In this document: positions 51,529 through 60,419 of the stretch, one piece after another
How positions within the stretch are numbered: the stretch's first letter is position 1
Layout of the letters: each line of letters begins with the position of its first letter
Assembly (NCBI RefSeq): GCF_965198575.1
Contig: NZ_OZ240671.1
Location: 3,162,001-3,226,000 of the forward strand
Direction: 5' to 3'
Length of the DNA stretch: 64,000 bases
DNA from: Lichenicola sp965198575
GTDB taxonomy: Bacteria > Pseudomonadota > Alphaproteobacteria > Acetobacterales > Acetobacteraceae
The notes under the pieces: generated by a model
What the model was told of the DNA's origin: nothing
Database searches by the model: none
Seen by the model: the letters and a program-made list of their open reading frames with translations, nothing else
Made by a program: the position numbers and the translations under genes

Positions 51529-52628
51529 TTTGTCTTGTTCACCGGGCCGAGCGCCAGCTCCTGGTTGAAGCAGCGCTGGTAGTACTCGGCCACCGTCGCG
51601 CGCTCGGCCTCGTCGCACTTGTTCAGGAAGGTGAGCCGGAACGCGAAGCCGAGATCGCCGAAGATGGCGGTGTTCTCGGCCCAGGTCAGCACCGTGCGCG
51701 GCGACATCACGGTCGAGATGTCGCCATGGATGAAGCCGGCGCGGGTCAGGTCGGCCAGCGCCACCATGCTCTCGACGCGCCGCTTGAGGCCGGTGTCACG
51801 GCCGTCCCAGCCGATCTTGGCCAGCACGATCGCCGTCTCCTGCGCGTGCGGCAGGTAGTTCAGGGTGGTGACGATGTTCCAGCGATCCATCTGGCCCTGA
51901 TTGATCTGCTGGGTGCCGTGATAGAGCCCCGTGGTGTCGCCGAGCCCGACCGTGTTGGCGGTGGCGAACAGCCGGAACGAGGGATGCGGCCGGATCACCC
52001 GGTTCTGGTCGAGCAGGGTCAGCCGTCCCTCGACCTCGAGCACCCGCTGGATCACGAACATCACGTCCGGGCGGCCGGCATCGTACTCGTCGAACACCAG
52101 CGCGCAGGGGTGCTGCAGCGCCCAGGGCAGCAGCCCTTCGCGGAACTCGGTGATCTGCTGGCCATCCTTCAGGACGATCGCGTCCTTGCCGATCAGGTCG
52201 ATGCGGCTGATGTGGCTGTCGAGGTTGATGCGGATGCAGGGCCAGTTCAGCCGCGCCGCGACCTGCTCGATGTGGCTCGACTTTCCGGTGCCGTGATAGC
52301 CCTGGATCATCACGCGGCGGTTGTGGGCAAAGCCGGCGAGGATCGCGATCGTGGTGTCGTGGTCGAAGCGGTAGGCGGGGTCGATGTCCGGCACGAGCTC
52401 GGTGCGCTGCGAGAACGCCGCCACCTCGATGTCGCTGTCGATGCCGAACACCGCGCGCGCCGAAAGCACCACATCCGGCTGCCGAAGCACGGAGGTCGGG
52501 GGCAATCCCTCGATCCCGGCATCACCAAGGTCGGAGCTGGGCAGGGCGTCCCGGCTCATGGTGGTGTCCATGCCTCTGGGGTCGGCGATATCGTCCATTC
52601 GGTCCGCGTCCTGTCCATCTCGTGTCAT
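51525..52628 (-). CDS. cobS: Cobaltochelatase AAA+ subunit CobS
   Basis: AAA+ ATPase that with CobT drives cobalt insertion by CobN. Walker A G110-YHGTGKSS118 and Walker B ALVFDEYDAG (D180, E181) are present, with the IDLIGKDAIV insertion and the later sensor region. ATP hydrolysis is thus expected to be intact. Starts at several in-frame ATGs (52628, 52598, 52571) are possible because the first 40 residues are unconserved. The stop overlaps cobT. It lies 55 bases downstream of the J-domain gene. Confidence 0.94.
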   Translation of the reverse strand: MTRDGQDADRMDDIADPRGMDTTMSRDALPSSDLGDAGIEGLPPTSVLRQPDVVLSARAVFGIDSDIEVAAFSQRTELVPDIDPAYRFDHDTTIAILAGFAHNRRVMIQGYHGTGKSSHIEQVAARLNWPCIRINLDSHISRIDLIGKDAIVLKDGQQITEFREGLLPWALQHPCALVFDEYDAGRPDVMFVIQRVLEVEGRLTLLDQNRVIRPHPSFRLFATANTVGLGDTTGLYHGTQQINQGQMDRWNIVTTLNYLPHAQETAIVLAKIGWDGRDTGLKRRVESMVALADLTRAGFIHGDISTVMSPRTVLTWAENTAIFGDLGFAFRLTFLNKCDEAERATVAEYYQRCFNQELALGPVNKTK

Positions 52629-52683
52629 CGCCTGGCCGCTCGTCGCTCTGGGCAGAGCAACCTTGGCAGCGGGCGCCCGGTCG

Positions 52684-53301
52684 TCATCCGGTCTCGGCGA
52701 GGCTCGCCTGGCGCGCTTCGGTCAGATGAACCCGCAACGCCGTATATGCTACGTTGATCGTCTTGAGCCGTTCCTCGGCCGCGCGATCACCACCATTGGC
52801 GTCAGGATGGTGCCGCCGCGCGAGGTCCTTGTAGCGGGTCTTGACCTCGGCAAGCGAGACCGGCCAACCCAGCCCGAGCGTCTCGAGCGGCTGGCGCAAC
52901 GCCTCCGGCCGCTGGTCCACCGGCTCGCGGCCGCGCTGACGCCCCCGCACGCGCGCCTCGGCGGTGCCACGCAACAGGCCCAGCGGGTCGAGCAGCTGGT
53001 CCTCCTCGAAGGCGCCGGCGCCGCCCAGATGGCCCAGCCGCCAGGACGGCCGGTTCCAGGACACGTCCGCACGCAGGTGGGCTTCGATCTGCCCGGGGTT
53101 CATGCCCTTATAATAGTCCCAGCGCGCGTTATACTCGCGCACATGATCCAGGCAGAACCAGAAATACTCGGTCAGCGTCTGCCTCGAACGGGGCGCCCGG
53201 TAGCCGGCACGTTCCGGGCAGCCGGGGATGTCGCAGGCCTTGTCTGGCGCCGCCGGATCTGGGTCGAATGCCCGGTGTCGCTGGTTCCTGCGCATCATCA
53301 C
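52684..53301 (-). CDS. C-terminal J-domain protein
   Basis: 205 residues with a J-domain at the C-terminus (about 145-200), including the HPD loop (residues 165-167, RRHHPDANGG), so it should stimulate an Hsp70/DnaK partner. The N-terminal half contains C23, C28, C50 and H53 in a C-x4-C ... C-x2-H arrangement that could bind zinc, and an aromatic FWFCLDHVREYNARWDYYKGM segment. This J-domain protein next to cobS is a recurring alphaproteobacterial arrangement. It is divergent from the bolA-like gene. Confidence 0.85.
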   Translation of the reverse strand: MMMRRNQRHRAFDPDPAAPDKACDIPGCPERAGYRAPRSRQTLTEYFWFCLDHVREYNARWDYYKGMNPGQIEAHLRADVSWNRPSWRLGHLGGAGAFEEDQLLDPLGLLRGTAEARVRGRQRGREPVDQRPEALRQPLETLGLGWPVSLAEVKTRYKDLARRHHPDANGGDRAAEERLKTINVAYTALRVHLTEARQASLAETG

Positions 53302-53387
53302 GGCGTTTATGTGCGTGCTGTTCGGGCTCGCGCAAGAGGAACCGGGGGGCGACGCGCATGCCGGGCCCGGACCGGTCGGAGGATACC

Positions 53388-53711
53388 ATGACAGAGATGC
53401 CAGTGGCGGACCGGGCGGCCAGGATGCGGGCGGCCATGATGGAGCGGTTCCACCCCGAATTGCTTGAGATCAGCGACGAGAGCGCCCGCCACGCCGGCCA
53501 TGCAGGGATGCGCGAGCGCGGGCCTGCGGGGGTCGGGGAGACACACTATGCCATGTTGCTGGTGAGCGAAGCCTTCCAGGGCAGCAGTCGCGTGCAACGT
53601 TCCCGGCTCGTGCACGAGGCGCTCGGCCCGGAGTTCCGGAGCGGGCTGCACGCACTGTCGCTGACGTTGCGGACCCCGGCGGAGCATCGGGAGCACCCTC
53701 GCCACGCTTGA
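53388..53711 (+). CDS. BolA family protein
   Basis: 107-residue BolA/IbaG-like protein. The characteristic block is HYAMLLVSEAFQGSSRVQRSRLVHEALGPEF...GLHALSLTLRTPAEH, close to the F.G...V.RHR.V...L......HAL.L...TP.E signature. Members work with monothiol glutaredoxins in iron-sulphur trafficking or stress regulation. The family His in RHR is replaced by Ser here (QRSR), so Fe-S ligation may differ. Start ATG 53388 has GGAGG at 6 bases; an extension to 53268 is rejected. It overlaps nothing and precedes the GT2 gene. Confidence 0.85.
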   Translation: MTEMPVADRAARMRAAMMERFHPELLEISDESARHAGHAGMRERGPAGVGETHYAMLLVSEAFQGSSRVQRSRLVHEALGPEFRSGLHALSLTLRTPAEHREHPRHA

Positions 53712-53791
53712 ACGTCATTTGCACGCCCTCCGGCGTTCCGGTAACTGATTCTTCACCTTCGGATGTTTTTATCGTGCCAGAGAGGCAGTTG

Positions 53792-56350
53792 ATGGCGGAT
53801 TTCGACGACACTATGGCGAGTTCGACCTCGACGCGTTTTAACGGTTACTTCGATCGTTTTGACGCTGGCCGCGCGTCCGGCTGGGTCACCGACCTGGTGT
53901 CGCCGCATGAAGTTGTGAAGCTGACTGCGCTGATCGACGGCACCGCACTGGGTACCGTGATCTGCAACGGTCTGCGCGAGGACGTGCGGGGAGCGCTCGG
54001 CCTGGCATCCGCCGAGGTCGCCTTCGAGTTCGACATCCCGGAGAAATACCTGGACGGCGAGCCGCACGTCATCAGCTTCCTTCTGCCGGACGGCCACGTC
54101 CTGCCGCACATGGGTGAGGCCGGGCTCAGCAGCCTGAAGCCGTCCTACGAGTTCAGCGCGCGGCCACATGTCACCATCCAGGGCAACGTCGACGGCCTGG
54201 TCCACAACGCTTTACGCGGGTGGGTGCTGCGCAAGGTGGGACGTGATTCGGTCGCGCACGCGCGCTGCGACATCATGATCACCTGCGACAACGTCAAGAT
54301 CGCCCAACTCAAGGCTGACCGCTTCCGGCGCGATGTCGGCAACGTGCTCGGCTGCGATCCGAATTGTGGTTTCGAGTTCGCCATTCCGCACGCCTTCATG
54401 AAGGACTACGCGCAGAAGTTCCGCTTCTTCGTGCTGCCGGACATGATCGAGCTCGACAACAGCCCGTTCGTCACCGGAACAGTCTCGAATTTCCTCGAGG
54501 GCAAGCTGGTTTCGATCTCCAACGACATGAGCCGCATGTACGCGGACATGGAGAAGTTGCGGCGTCAGATCGGCTCGCTGCTGCCGAGCCAGGGCTATCA
54601 TCTCGGCGACTATGATCGCTGGGCTCGGCGTTATTACGAGAATTTGCGTGCCCGGGTCGCGGCCGAGCGACGCGCGCTGAAGCAGGCCGGAACGCTGCCG
54701 CCGGAGCCGCTGGTCACCGTCATGGTGCCGACCTACAAGCCGCTGCTGTCGGATTTCGTGGCTGCGGTCGAGAGCGTGATCGCTCAGACCTACGAGAACT
54801 GGGATCTCGTGATCGTCGATGACGGATCGAAGTCCAAGGAGGTCTCCGAAAAGATCGACGAGTTCTGCCGTGCCGACAAGCGCATCCGCTGCATCCGCTC
54901 GAAAAAGAACGTCGGCATCGCCAAGGCTACCAATATCGCGATGGAAGCGTCCATCGGCGAGTGGACGGTGTTTTTCGACCATGACGACATGATCGTCGAC
55001 GTGGCGCTCGAGGTGATGATCCGCACCGCGCAGCGCACCGGCGCCAAGCTGCTCTATTCCGACGAGGACAAGATCGACCAGGCTGGCTACTACCTGGAGC
55101 CGAACCTGAAGCCGGACTGGAACTACCGGTACATGCTCGGCTGCAACTATGTCTGCCACCTGACAGTGGTCGAGACTGCAACGATGCGCCAGGTCGGGTT
55201 GCTGAAGAAGGAGTACGATGGCGCCCAGGATCACGACTTCATCCTGCGTTGCTCGGAAATCCTGAAGCCGTCGCAGATCGTGCACGTGCCTGAGCTGCTC
55301 TATCACTGGCGGATCACGCCGAACTCGACGGCCGCCGACGTGTCCAAGAAGGGCTACGCGGTCGATGCCGGCGTGCGCGCGGTAGCCGATCACCTGAAGC
55401 GCAAGGGCCAGGTCGCCAAGGTCTCGTCCATCAACGGGTTGACCATCTACGGCGTCGAGTGGATCCCGCAGACCAAGCCGAAGGTGTCGATCATCATCCC
55501 GTTCCGGGACCAGATCGAGACCACACGCCACTGCGTGAAGACGCTGCTTGAGAACACCGACTACGACAATTACGAGATCCTCCTGGTGAATAACTGGTCG
55601 ACATCGGTCGAATCCGGGCCCTTCATCAAGGAAGCCCGCCAGAACAAGAAGGTGCGTGTTCTCGACGTGATCGAGGATTTCAATTATTCGCGGCTGAACA
55701 ATCTCGCGACGCAGGACAACGACGCCGAGTTCTTCGTGTTCATGAACAATGACGTGTTCATCACCGACGACGGCTGGCTCAACCGGATCCTCGGCGAGGC
55801 GCTTTCCGACAGCGAGGTCGGCATCGTCGGTGGAAAGTTCCTGTATCCGAACAAGACCGTGCAGCACGCCGGTGTCATCGTCGGCACGCATGGTGTCGCG
55901 GCGCACATCCATCTCGGCATTCCGGATGACGATTACGGGTATATCGGACGTGCCCGGCTAAGCCACGACCTGGTCGCCGTCACCGCCGCCTGCATGCTGA
56001 TCCGCGCCGATGTGTTCCGCCAGGTCGGCGGCTTCGACGAAGAGAACCTCAAGGTTGCCTATAACGACGTCGACCTGTGCCTGAAAGTGTATGAGAGTGG
56101 CCACCGTATCATCTGGTGCGCCGACTTCGTGGCCGAGCACCATGAAAGCCTGTCGCGCGGCAGCGACATGCGCCCGGACCAGGAGGACCGTTTCTTCCGC
56201 GAGCAGCAGATCATGTACGAGCGTTGGGGCGACAAGCCGTTCTTTCGCAGTGACCCGTTCTTCAACCCCAACTTCTCGCGCGTCGACCGGCTGTTCTACG
56301 ACCTGGAGGATCCGGCACGTGTCCGGGCGGATCAGGTCGTCACCGGCTGA
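53792..56350 (+). CDS. Two-domain GT2 glycosyltransferase with duplicated N-terminal modules
   Basis: 852-residue protein predicted to build surface polysaccharide. Two tandem beta-rich modules occupy about residues 10-240: each has a D-x-G-like opening, a GW(V)xD/R element, an R-x-D-V segment and an [A/C]GFEF-like strand. They are followed by GT2 domain 1 from about 307 (VTVMVPTYKPL, VIVDDGSK, FFDHDDM, YSDEDKID) and GT2 domain 2 from about 562 (KVSIIIPFRDQ, EFFVFMNNDV, GGFDEENLKVAYNDVDLCLK). Both catalytic acidic motifs are visible. The ATG at 53792 has GAGAGG at 5 bases; the earlier TTG at 53708 is rejected. Confidence 0.85.
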   Translation: MADFDDTMASSTSTRFNGYFDRFDAGRASGWVTDLVSPHEVVKLTALIDGTALGTVICNGLREDVRGALGLASAEVAFEFDIPEKYLDGEPHVISFLLPDGHVLPHMGEAGLSSLKPSYEFSARPHVTIQGNVDGLVHNALRGWVLRKVGRDSVAHARCDIMITCDNVKIAQLKADRFRRDVGNVLGCDPNCGFEFAIPHAFMKDYAQKFRFFVLPDMIELDNSPFVTGTVSNFLEGKLVSISNDMSRMYADMEKLRRQIGSLLPSQGYHLGDYDRWARRYYENLRARVAAERRALKQAGTLPPEPLVTVMVPTYKPLLSDFVAAVESVIAQTYENWDLVIVDDGSKSKEVSEKIDEFCRADKRIRCIRSKKNVGIAKATNIAMEASIGEWTVFFDHDDMIVDVALEVMIRTAQRTGAKLLYSDEDKIDQAGYYLEPNLKPDWNYRYMLGCNYVCHLTVVETATMRQVGLLKKEYDGAQDHDFILRCSEILKPSQIVHVPELLYHWRITPNSTAADVSKKGYAVDAGVRAVADHLKRKGQVAKVSSINGLTIYGVEWIPQTKPKVSIIIPFRDQIETTRHCVKTLLENTDYDNYEILLVNNWSTSVESGPFIKEARQNKKVRVLDVIEDFNYSRLNNLATQDNDAEFFVFMNNDVFITDDGWLNRILGEALSDSEVGIVGGKFLYPNKTVQHAGVIVGTHGVAAHIHLGIPDDDYGYIGRARLSHDLVAVTAACMLIRADVFRQVGGFDEENLKVAYNDVDLCLKVYESGHRIIWCADFVAEHHESLSRGSDMRPDQEDRFFREQQIMYERWGDKPFFRSDPFFNPNFSRVDRLFYDLEDPARVRADQVVTG

Positions 56351-56363
56351 TCCTGTGGTGCGG

Positions 56364-56969
56364 ATGTTACGATCGGCCCTGCTGGCGTCGGGGCTTGTCC
56401 TGTCGGGCTGCGCGCTGGGACCGCACGTCACGCCGCACACCGCGGCGGAACAGGCCAGCATCGATGCGGCGCAGTCGAGCCTCGACAGCATGCGTGGCCT
56501 CGCGGCCCGGTTCGTCCAGGTTGGTCCCGGCTCGGACACCGGCGCCGGCAGCGCCTGGTTCGAGACCGGGCATCTCCGGCTGCAATACGATGCGCCAACC
56601 CGGCGGATTGTCGTCGCGACCCGCGGCCGCCTGACCATCCACGATGACGCGACCGACTCCACGACGCGGATCTCGCTCGCCGCCAATCCGCTGGGCCTGT
56701 TGCTCTCCGGGCCGGTCAGGCTGTCCGGCGAGATCGACGTGACCGACATCCAGCGCAGCGGGGCGGCTCTGCAACTCTCGCTTGCCCGGGCCAGCAACCC
56801 GGCGCAGGGGCTGCTGACCCTGTTCTTCGAGGTGCGGCCGGACGGATCGCTCCTGCTCTCCGGCCTGGAGGCGGTCGATGCCGAGCAGCACCGGACGCGG
56901 TTCCATCTGTATGATCAGCGCGTTGGCCAAACCCTCGATGAAGCGCTGTTCATGCCGCCCGGATCTTAG
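56364..56969 (+). CDS. LolA-like outer-membrane lipoprotein-sorting protein
   Basis: 201-residue protein of the LolA/LolB-like beta-barrel carrier fold. The N-terminus MLRSALLASGLVLSGC is a lipoprotein signal with lipobox LSGC, so unlike classical LolA this copy should be membrane-anchored. Repeating strands (SAWFETGHLRLQYDAPTRRIVVATRGRLTIHDD, RISLAANPLGLLLSG, LTLFFEVRPDGSLLL) match the LolA pattern. GTG codons two positions upstream are alternative starts. Its 3' end overlaps lipB by 20 bases in convergent orientation. Confidence 0.75.
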   Translation: MLRSALLASGLVLSGCALGPHVTPHTAAEQASIDAAQSSLDSMRGLAARFVQVGPGSDTGAGSAWFETGHLRLQYDAPTRRIVVATRGRLTIHDDATDSTTRISLAANPLGLLLSGPVRLSGEIDVTDIQRSGAALQLSLARASNPAQGLLTLFFEVRPDGSLLLSGLEAVDAEQHRTRFHLYDQRVGQTLDEALFMPPGS

Positions 56970-57696
56970 GCGGCTCCCCCCCGAACGCCGCGGGCCAGCA
57001 CGCTGCCAACGCCGCGTCGACATCTCGCATCGTCGCATCGATGCCGAGCGCCCGCAGGCTGGTCACCCCGTGCTCGCGGATTCCGCACGGAACGATCCCG
57101 TCGAAATGGCCGAGCGCCGGATCGACATTCAGCGAGACCCCGTGCCAGGTGACCCAGCGCGTCAGCCGGACGCCGAGGGCTGCAATTTTCGCCTCCCGGC
57201 CGCTGACGGCATCGGTGACCCAGACGCCGACGCGGCCGTCGCGTCGCCCGGCATCCACGCCGAGGATTGCAAGAGCCGCAATCAGCCAGCCTTCCAGTGC
57301 GGTGACGTAGGCGCGGACGTCCTGCGGCGGGACCGGACCGTGGCGCCGGTGCAGGTCCAGCATGACGTAGGCCACGCGCTGGCCCGGGCCGTGATAGGTC
57401 CACTGGCCGCCACGACCCGCCTCGAAGGTGTCGAAGCCGAACGGGTTGAACAGATCGCCCGGCTGCGCGGACGTGCCTGCGGTGTAGGTCGGAGGATGCT
57501 CGAGCAGCCAGACGCTCTCGCGGCCGCTCTGGTCGCGGATCCCGGTGACGAGCTTTCCCATCCGGTCGATTGCCGCCGGATAGGGGACCAGGAGGTCGCT
57601 CCGGAGCCAATCCGGCGCCGATCCCGCGTCCACCGCGGCCTTGATCAAGGGGATCGCGGGATTCTCGGTTACGACGATTGCGGTGTGGTCGTCCAT
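56950..57696 (-). CDS. lipB: Lipoyl(octanoyl) transferase LipB
   Basis: Transfers octanoyl groups from acyl-carrier protein to lipoyl domains of 2-oxoacid dehydrogenases, the first step of lipoate synthesis. The motif GQWTYHGPGQRVAYVMLDL is diagnostic. The catalytic Lys lies in REAKIAALGVRLTRWVTWHG and the Cys in GIVPCGIREHGVTSL, both conserved. Length 248 fits. The ATG at 57696 is the standard start. It is divergent from tRNA-Leu. Confidence 0.95.
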   Translation of the reverse strand: MDDHTAIVVTENPAIPLIKAAVDAGSAPDWLRSDLLVPYPAAIDRMGKLVTGIRDQSGRESVWLLEHPPTYTAGTSAQPGDLFNPFGFDTFEAGRGGQWTYHGPGQRVAYVMLDLHRRHGPVPPQDVRAYVTALEGWLIAALAILGVDAGRRDGRVGVWVTDAVSGREAKIAALGVRLTRWVTWHGVSLNVDPALGHFDGIVPCGIREHGVTSLRALGIDATMRDVDAALAACWPAAFGGEPPKIRAA

Positions 57697-57754
57697 CGTC
57701 TATACGCGCCTCCGTCCTCCCGGATATGGCGTATCGGCCCCGGGATGTCACGGT

Positions 57755-57840
57755 GCGGTCGTGGCGGAATGGTAGACGCGCAAGCTTGAGGTGCTTGTGG
57801 GGGAAACCTCGTGGAAGTTCGAGTCTTCTCGACCGCACCA
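57755..57840 (+). tRNA. tRNA-Leu (anticodon GAG)
   Basis: 86-nt class II tRNA with a long variable arm and encoded CCA. The acceptor stem GCGGTCG pairs with CGACCGC, the anticodon stem CAAGC with GCTTG, and the loop TTGAGGT carries GAG at 57788-57790. It decodes CTC/CTT. It is a single gene 58 bases upstream of (and divergent from) lipB. Confidence 0.95.
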
Positions 57841-57946
57841 AATCACCTCGAAGAGCACCTTCTAACCGCGCGTATGTTGCGATGCGGCGAAATGCAGAGC
57901 CGGAACATCGTCGGCTTCATCATCATCAAAACATTTTTACCCGTTT

Positions 57947-57974
57947 GAAGGCGGCTCAAGTTGCAGCCGCCTTC
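57947..57974. terminator. Hairpin downstream of tRNA-Leu
   Basis: GAAGGCGGCT (57947-57956) pairs perfectly with AGCCGCCTTC (57965-57974) around an 8-base loop. No T-run follows on the plus strand, and the nearest T-rich run is 5' of the stem, so it is a weak intrinsic terminator. It may instead stabilise the tRNA transcript end or lie in the galU leader. Confidence 0.4.
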
Positions 57975-58084
57975 CGCAGCGCTTCTGGTGGCGTAGCGGC
58001 GCGCGCGCATTGCAGCCATGGCAGCCACGTGGCACGCTTCGAGCGTAATGATGCCGCCGCTTCGGATCGGCGGCCCAAGCGAAG

Positions 58085-58972
58085 GTGGATAACGTGATCA
58101 AGCCCTTACGCAAGGCAGTGCTTCCGGTCGCAGGGCTGGGGACGCGCTTCCTTCCGGCGACCAAGGCGATGGCCAAGGAAATGCTTCCGGTCGTCGACAG
58201 GCCATTGATCCAGTATTCGATCGATGAGGCGCGCGCCGCCGGGATCGAGCAGTTCTGCCTGATCACCGGCCGCGGCAAGACCGCGCTCGTCGAATATTTC
58301 GACCGCGCCTACGAACTCGAGGCCACACTCAAGGAGCGCAACAAGCCGGAGGCGCTGGAGGCACTGCGCGAGTCCAGCATGATGCCGGGCACGATGCTGT
58401 CGGTGCGCCAGCAGGAACCGCTTGGTCTCGGGCACGCGATCTGGTGTGCGCGCGCTTTCATCGGCGACGATCCGTTCGCGATCCTGCTGCCGGACGACAT
58501 CGTCCTGTCGAAGACGCCGTGCCTGAAGCAGCTGGCCGACGCCTACCAGCAGACCGGTGGAAGTGTCGTTGCGGTGACGGAAGTGCCGCATGAGCACACC
58601 AACCGCTACGGCATCCTCAAGATCGGTCATGACGATGGGACCCTGGTGGAGGTGACCGGCCTCGTCGAGAAGCCGAAGCCCGAGGACGCGCCGTCGAACC
58701 TGTCGATCATCGGCCGCTACGTGCTGACTGCCGATGTGATCACGCATCTCAGCCGGCTCGAGCGTGGCGCCGGCAACGAGGTGCAGCTCACCGACGCGAT
58801 GGCCAAGATGATCGGCCACGGACCGTTCCACGGGTTGCGCTACGAGGGACGTCGTTTCGATTGCGGTGACAAGATCGGTTTCCTGGAGGCGCAGATCGCC
58901 TTTGCCCTCGAGCGTCCGGATCTCGGACCGGCGGTTCGCGAGTTCCTGAAAACCTACGTGGGAAAACTCTGA
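58085..58972 (+). CDS. galU: UTP-glucose-1-phosphate uridylyltransferase
   Basis: Makes UDP-glucose for polysaccharides and glycolipids. The nucleotide-binding signature VAGLGTRFLPATKAMAKEMLPVVDRPLIQY is intact, followed by FITGRGKTALVEYFD and GLGHAIWCA. 295 residues fits. The GTG at 58085 starts MDNVIKPLRKAV; a second GTG nine bases on is also possible. The stop overlaps the following gene start (TGATG), so the two are coupled. It supplies the precursor for the neighbouring glycosyltransferases. Confidence 0.96.
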   Translation: MDNVIKPLRKAVLPVAGLGTRFLPATKAMAKEMLPVVDRPLIQYSIDEARAAGIEQFCLITGRGKTALVEYFDRAYELEATLKERNKPEALEALRESSMMPGTMLSVRQQEPLGLGHAIWCARAFIGDDPFAILLPDDIVLSKTPCLKQLADAYQQTGGSVVAVTEVPHEHTNRYGILKIGHDDGTLVEVTGLVEKPKPEDAPSNLSIIGRYVLTADVITHLSRLERGAGNEVQLTDAMAKMIGHGPFHGLRYEGRRFDCGDKIGFLEAQIAFALERPDLGPAVREFLKTYVGKL

Positions 58973-60393
58973 TGTCCGCGACCCTCGGCGCCGCCCACAC
59001 CTTCCATGCCACGAGCCTTCGCGAGTACGACATCCGCGGCATCGTCGGTCAGACGCTGCATGCGGCGGACGCCTACGCGATCGGCCGAACCTTCGGCAGC
59101 ATCGTCTCGCGCCATGAGGGGCGAACGGTGGCGGTCGGATATGATGGCCGGCTGTCCTCGCCCGAACTCGAGGAGGCTCTGGTCCAGGGGTTGATGGCCT
59201 CCGGCATGGAGGTGCTGCGGGTCGGTCGCGGCCCGACGCCGATGCTGTATTACGCCGCGACGACCCTCGCGACCGACGGCTGCATCATGGTAACCGGCAG
59301 TCACAACCCGCCGAACTATAACGGCTTCAAGATGATGCTGGGTCGCAAGCCGTTCTTCGGGGCGCAGATCCAGGAGCTTGGGCGCCTGGCCGCAGCGGGT
59401 GACGTGGTGGCCGAGGCGAAAGGCTCGGAGCGGTCGATCGATGTCAGTCATGACTACATTGCCCGGCTGATCTCCGACTGGGACGGCGGCGACCGGCTCC
59501 TGAAGGTGGTCTGGGACAACGGCAACAGCTCCGCGGGCGAAGTTCTGGCACGTCTGGTTCGGTCGCTGCCGGGCGAACACACCGTGCTGAACGGCGAGAT
59601 CGACGGCAATTTCCCAGCCCACCACCCCGATCCGACGGTGGCCAAGAACCTCGAGCAGCTGATCGCGGCGGTGGCCGAGAAGAAGGCCGACATCGGAATT
59701 GCCTTCGACGGCGATGCAGACCGGATCGGCGTGGTCGACAACAAGGGCCAGATCCTGTGGGGCGACCAGTTGCTGGTCGTGCTGGCGCGAGATGTTCTGA
59801 AAACCCATCCGGGTGCGACGATCATCGCCGACGTGAAGGCGAGCCAGGTGCTGTTCGACGAGGTGCAGCGGGCAGGCGGCGTTCCGCTGATGTGGAAGAC
59901 CGGCCACTCGCTGATCAAGGCGAAAATGGCCGAGACCGGCAGCCCGCTGGCCGGCGAAATGTCCGGCCACGTGTTCTTTGCCGACCGCTGGTATGGCTTC
60001 GATGACGCGCTGTATGCGGCTGTCCGAGTGCTGGGTATCGTGGCGCGCATGAACGGCCCGTTCTCCGATGTGAAGGAGGCGCTGCCGCATGCCGTGAGCA
60101 CGCCCGAGCTGCGTTTCGACTGCGACGACACCCGGAAGTTCCAGGTCATCGACGAGGTGGCCGGCCGGTTGAAGCAGTCCGGCGCCCAGGTTTCGGCGAT
60201 CGACGGCGTGCGCGTCCGGACCGCCGATGGCTGGTGGCTGCTGCGGGCGTCCAATACCCAGGCGGTGCTGGTGGCGCGTGCGGAAGGTTTCAGCGAGGAC
60301 GGGCTGGAGCGGCTCAAGGCAGAGCTCGTGCATCAGCTCGAGGCGTCCGGCCTCGAGGCTCCGGATTTCTCGGGCGAGAACGCCGGCCACTGA
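58972..60393 (+). CDS. Phosphomannomutase/phosphoglucomutase
   Basis: Alpha-D-phosphohexomutase that interconverts 6-phospho- and 1-phospho-sugars, feeding GalU. The phosphoserine is S110 in MVTGSHNPPNYNGFK; the metal loop is D246-G-D-A-D250; the sugar-ring motif GEMSGHVFF is at about 325. The substrate (mannose vs. glucose) is not resolved; the galU partnership favours glucose-1-phosphate, while the AlgC/ManB style sequence allows both. The ATG overlaps the galU stop. 473 residues is normal. Confidence 0.93.
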   Translation: MSATLGAAHTFHATSLREYDIRGIVGQTLHAADAYAIGRTFGSIVSRHEGRTVAVGYDGRLSSPELEEALVQGLMASGMEVLRVGRGPTPMLYYAATTLATDGCIMVTGSHNPPNYNGFKMMLGRKPFFGAQIQELGRLAAAGDVVAEAKGSERSIDVSHDYIARLISDWDGGDRLLKVVWDNGNSSAGEVLARLVRSLPGEHTVLNGEIDGNFPAHHPDPTVAKNLEQLIAAVAEKKADIGIAFDGDADRIGVVDNKGQILWGDQLLVVLARDVLKTHPGATIIADVKASQVLFDEVQRAGGVPLMWKTGHSLIKAKMAETGSPLAGEMSGHVFFADRWYGFDDALYAAVRVLGIVARMNGPFSDVKEALPHAVSTPELRFDCDDTRKFQVIDEVAGRLKQSGAQVSAIDGVRVRTADGWWLLRASNTQAVLVARAEGFSEDGLERLKAELVHQLEASGLEAPDFSGENAGH

Positions 60394-60419
60394 GCTCGGT
60401 GGCTGCCGCCGGCCTGCCG

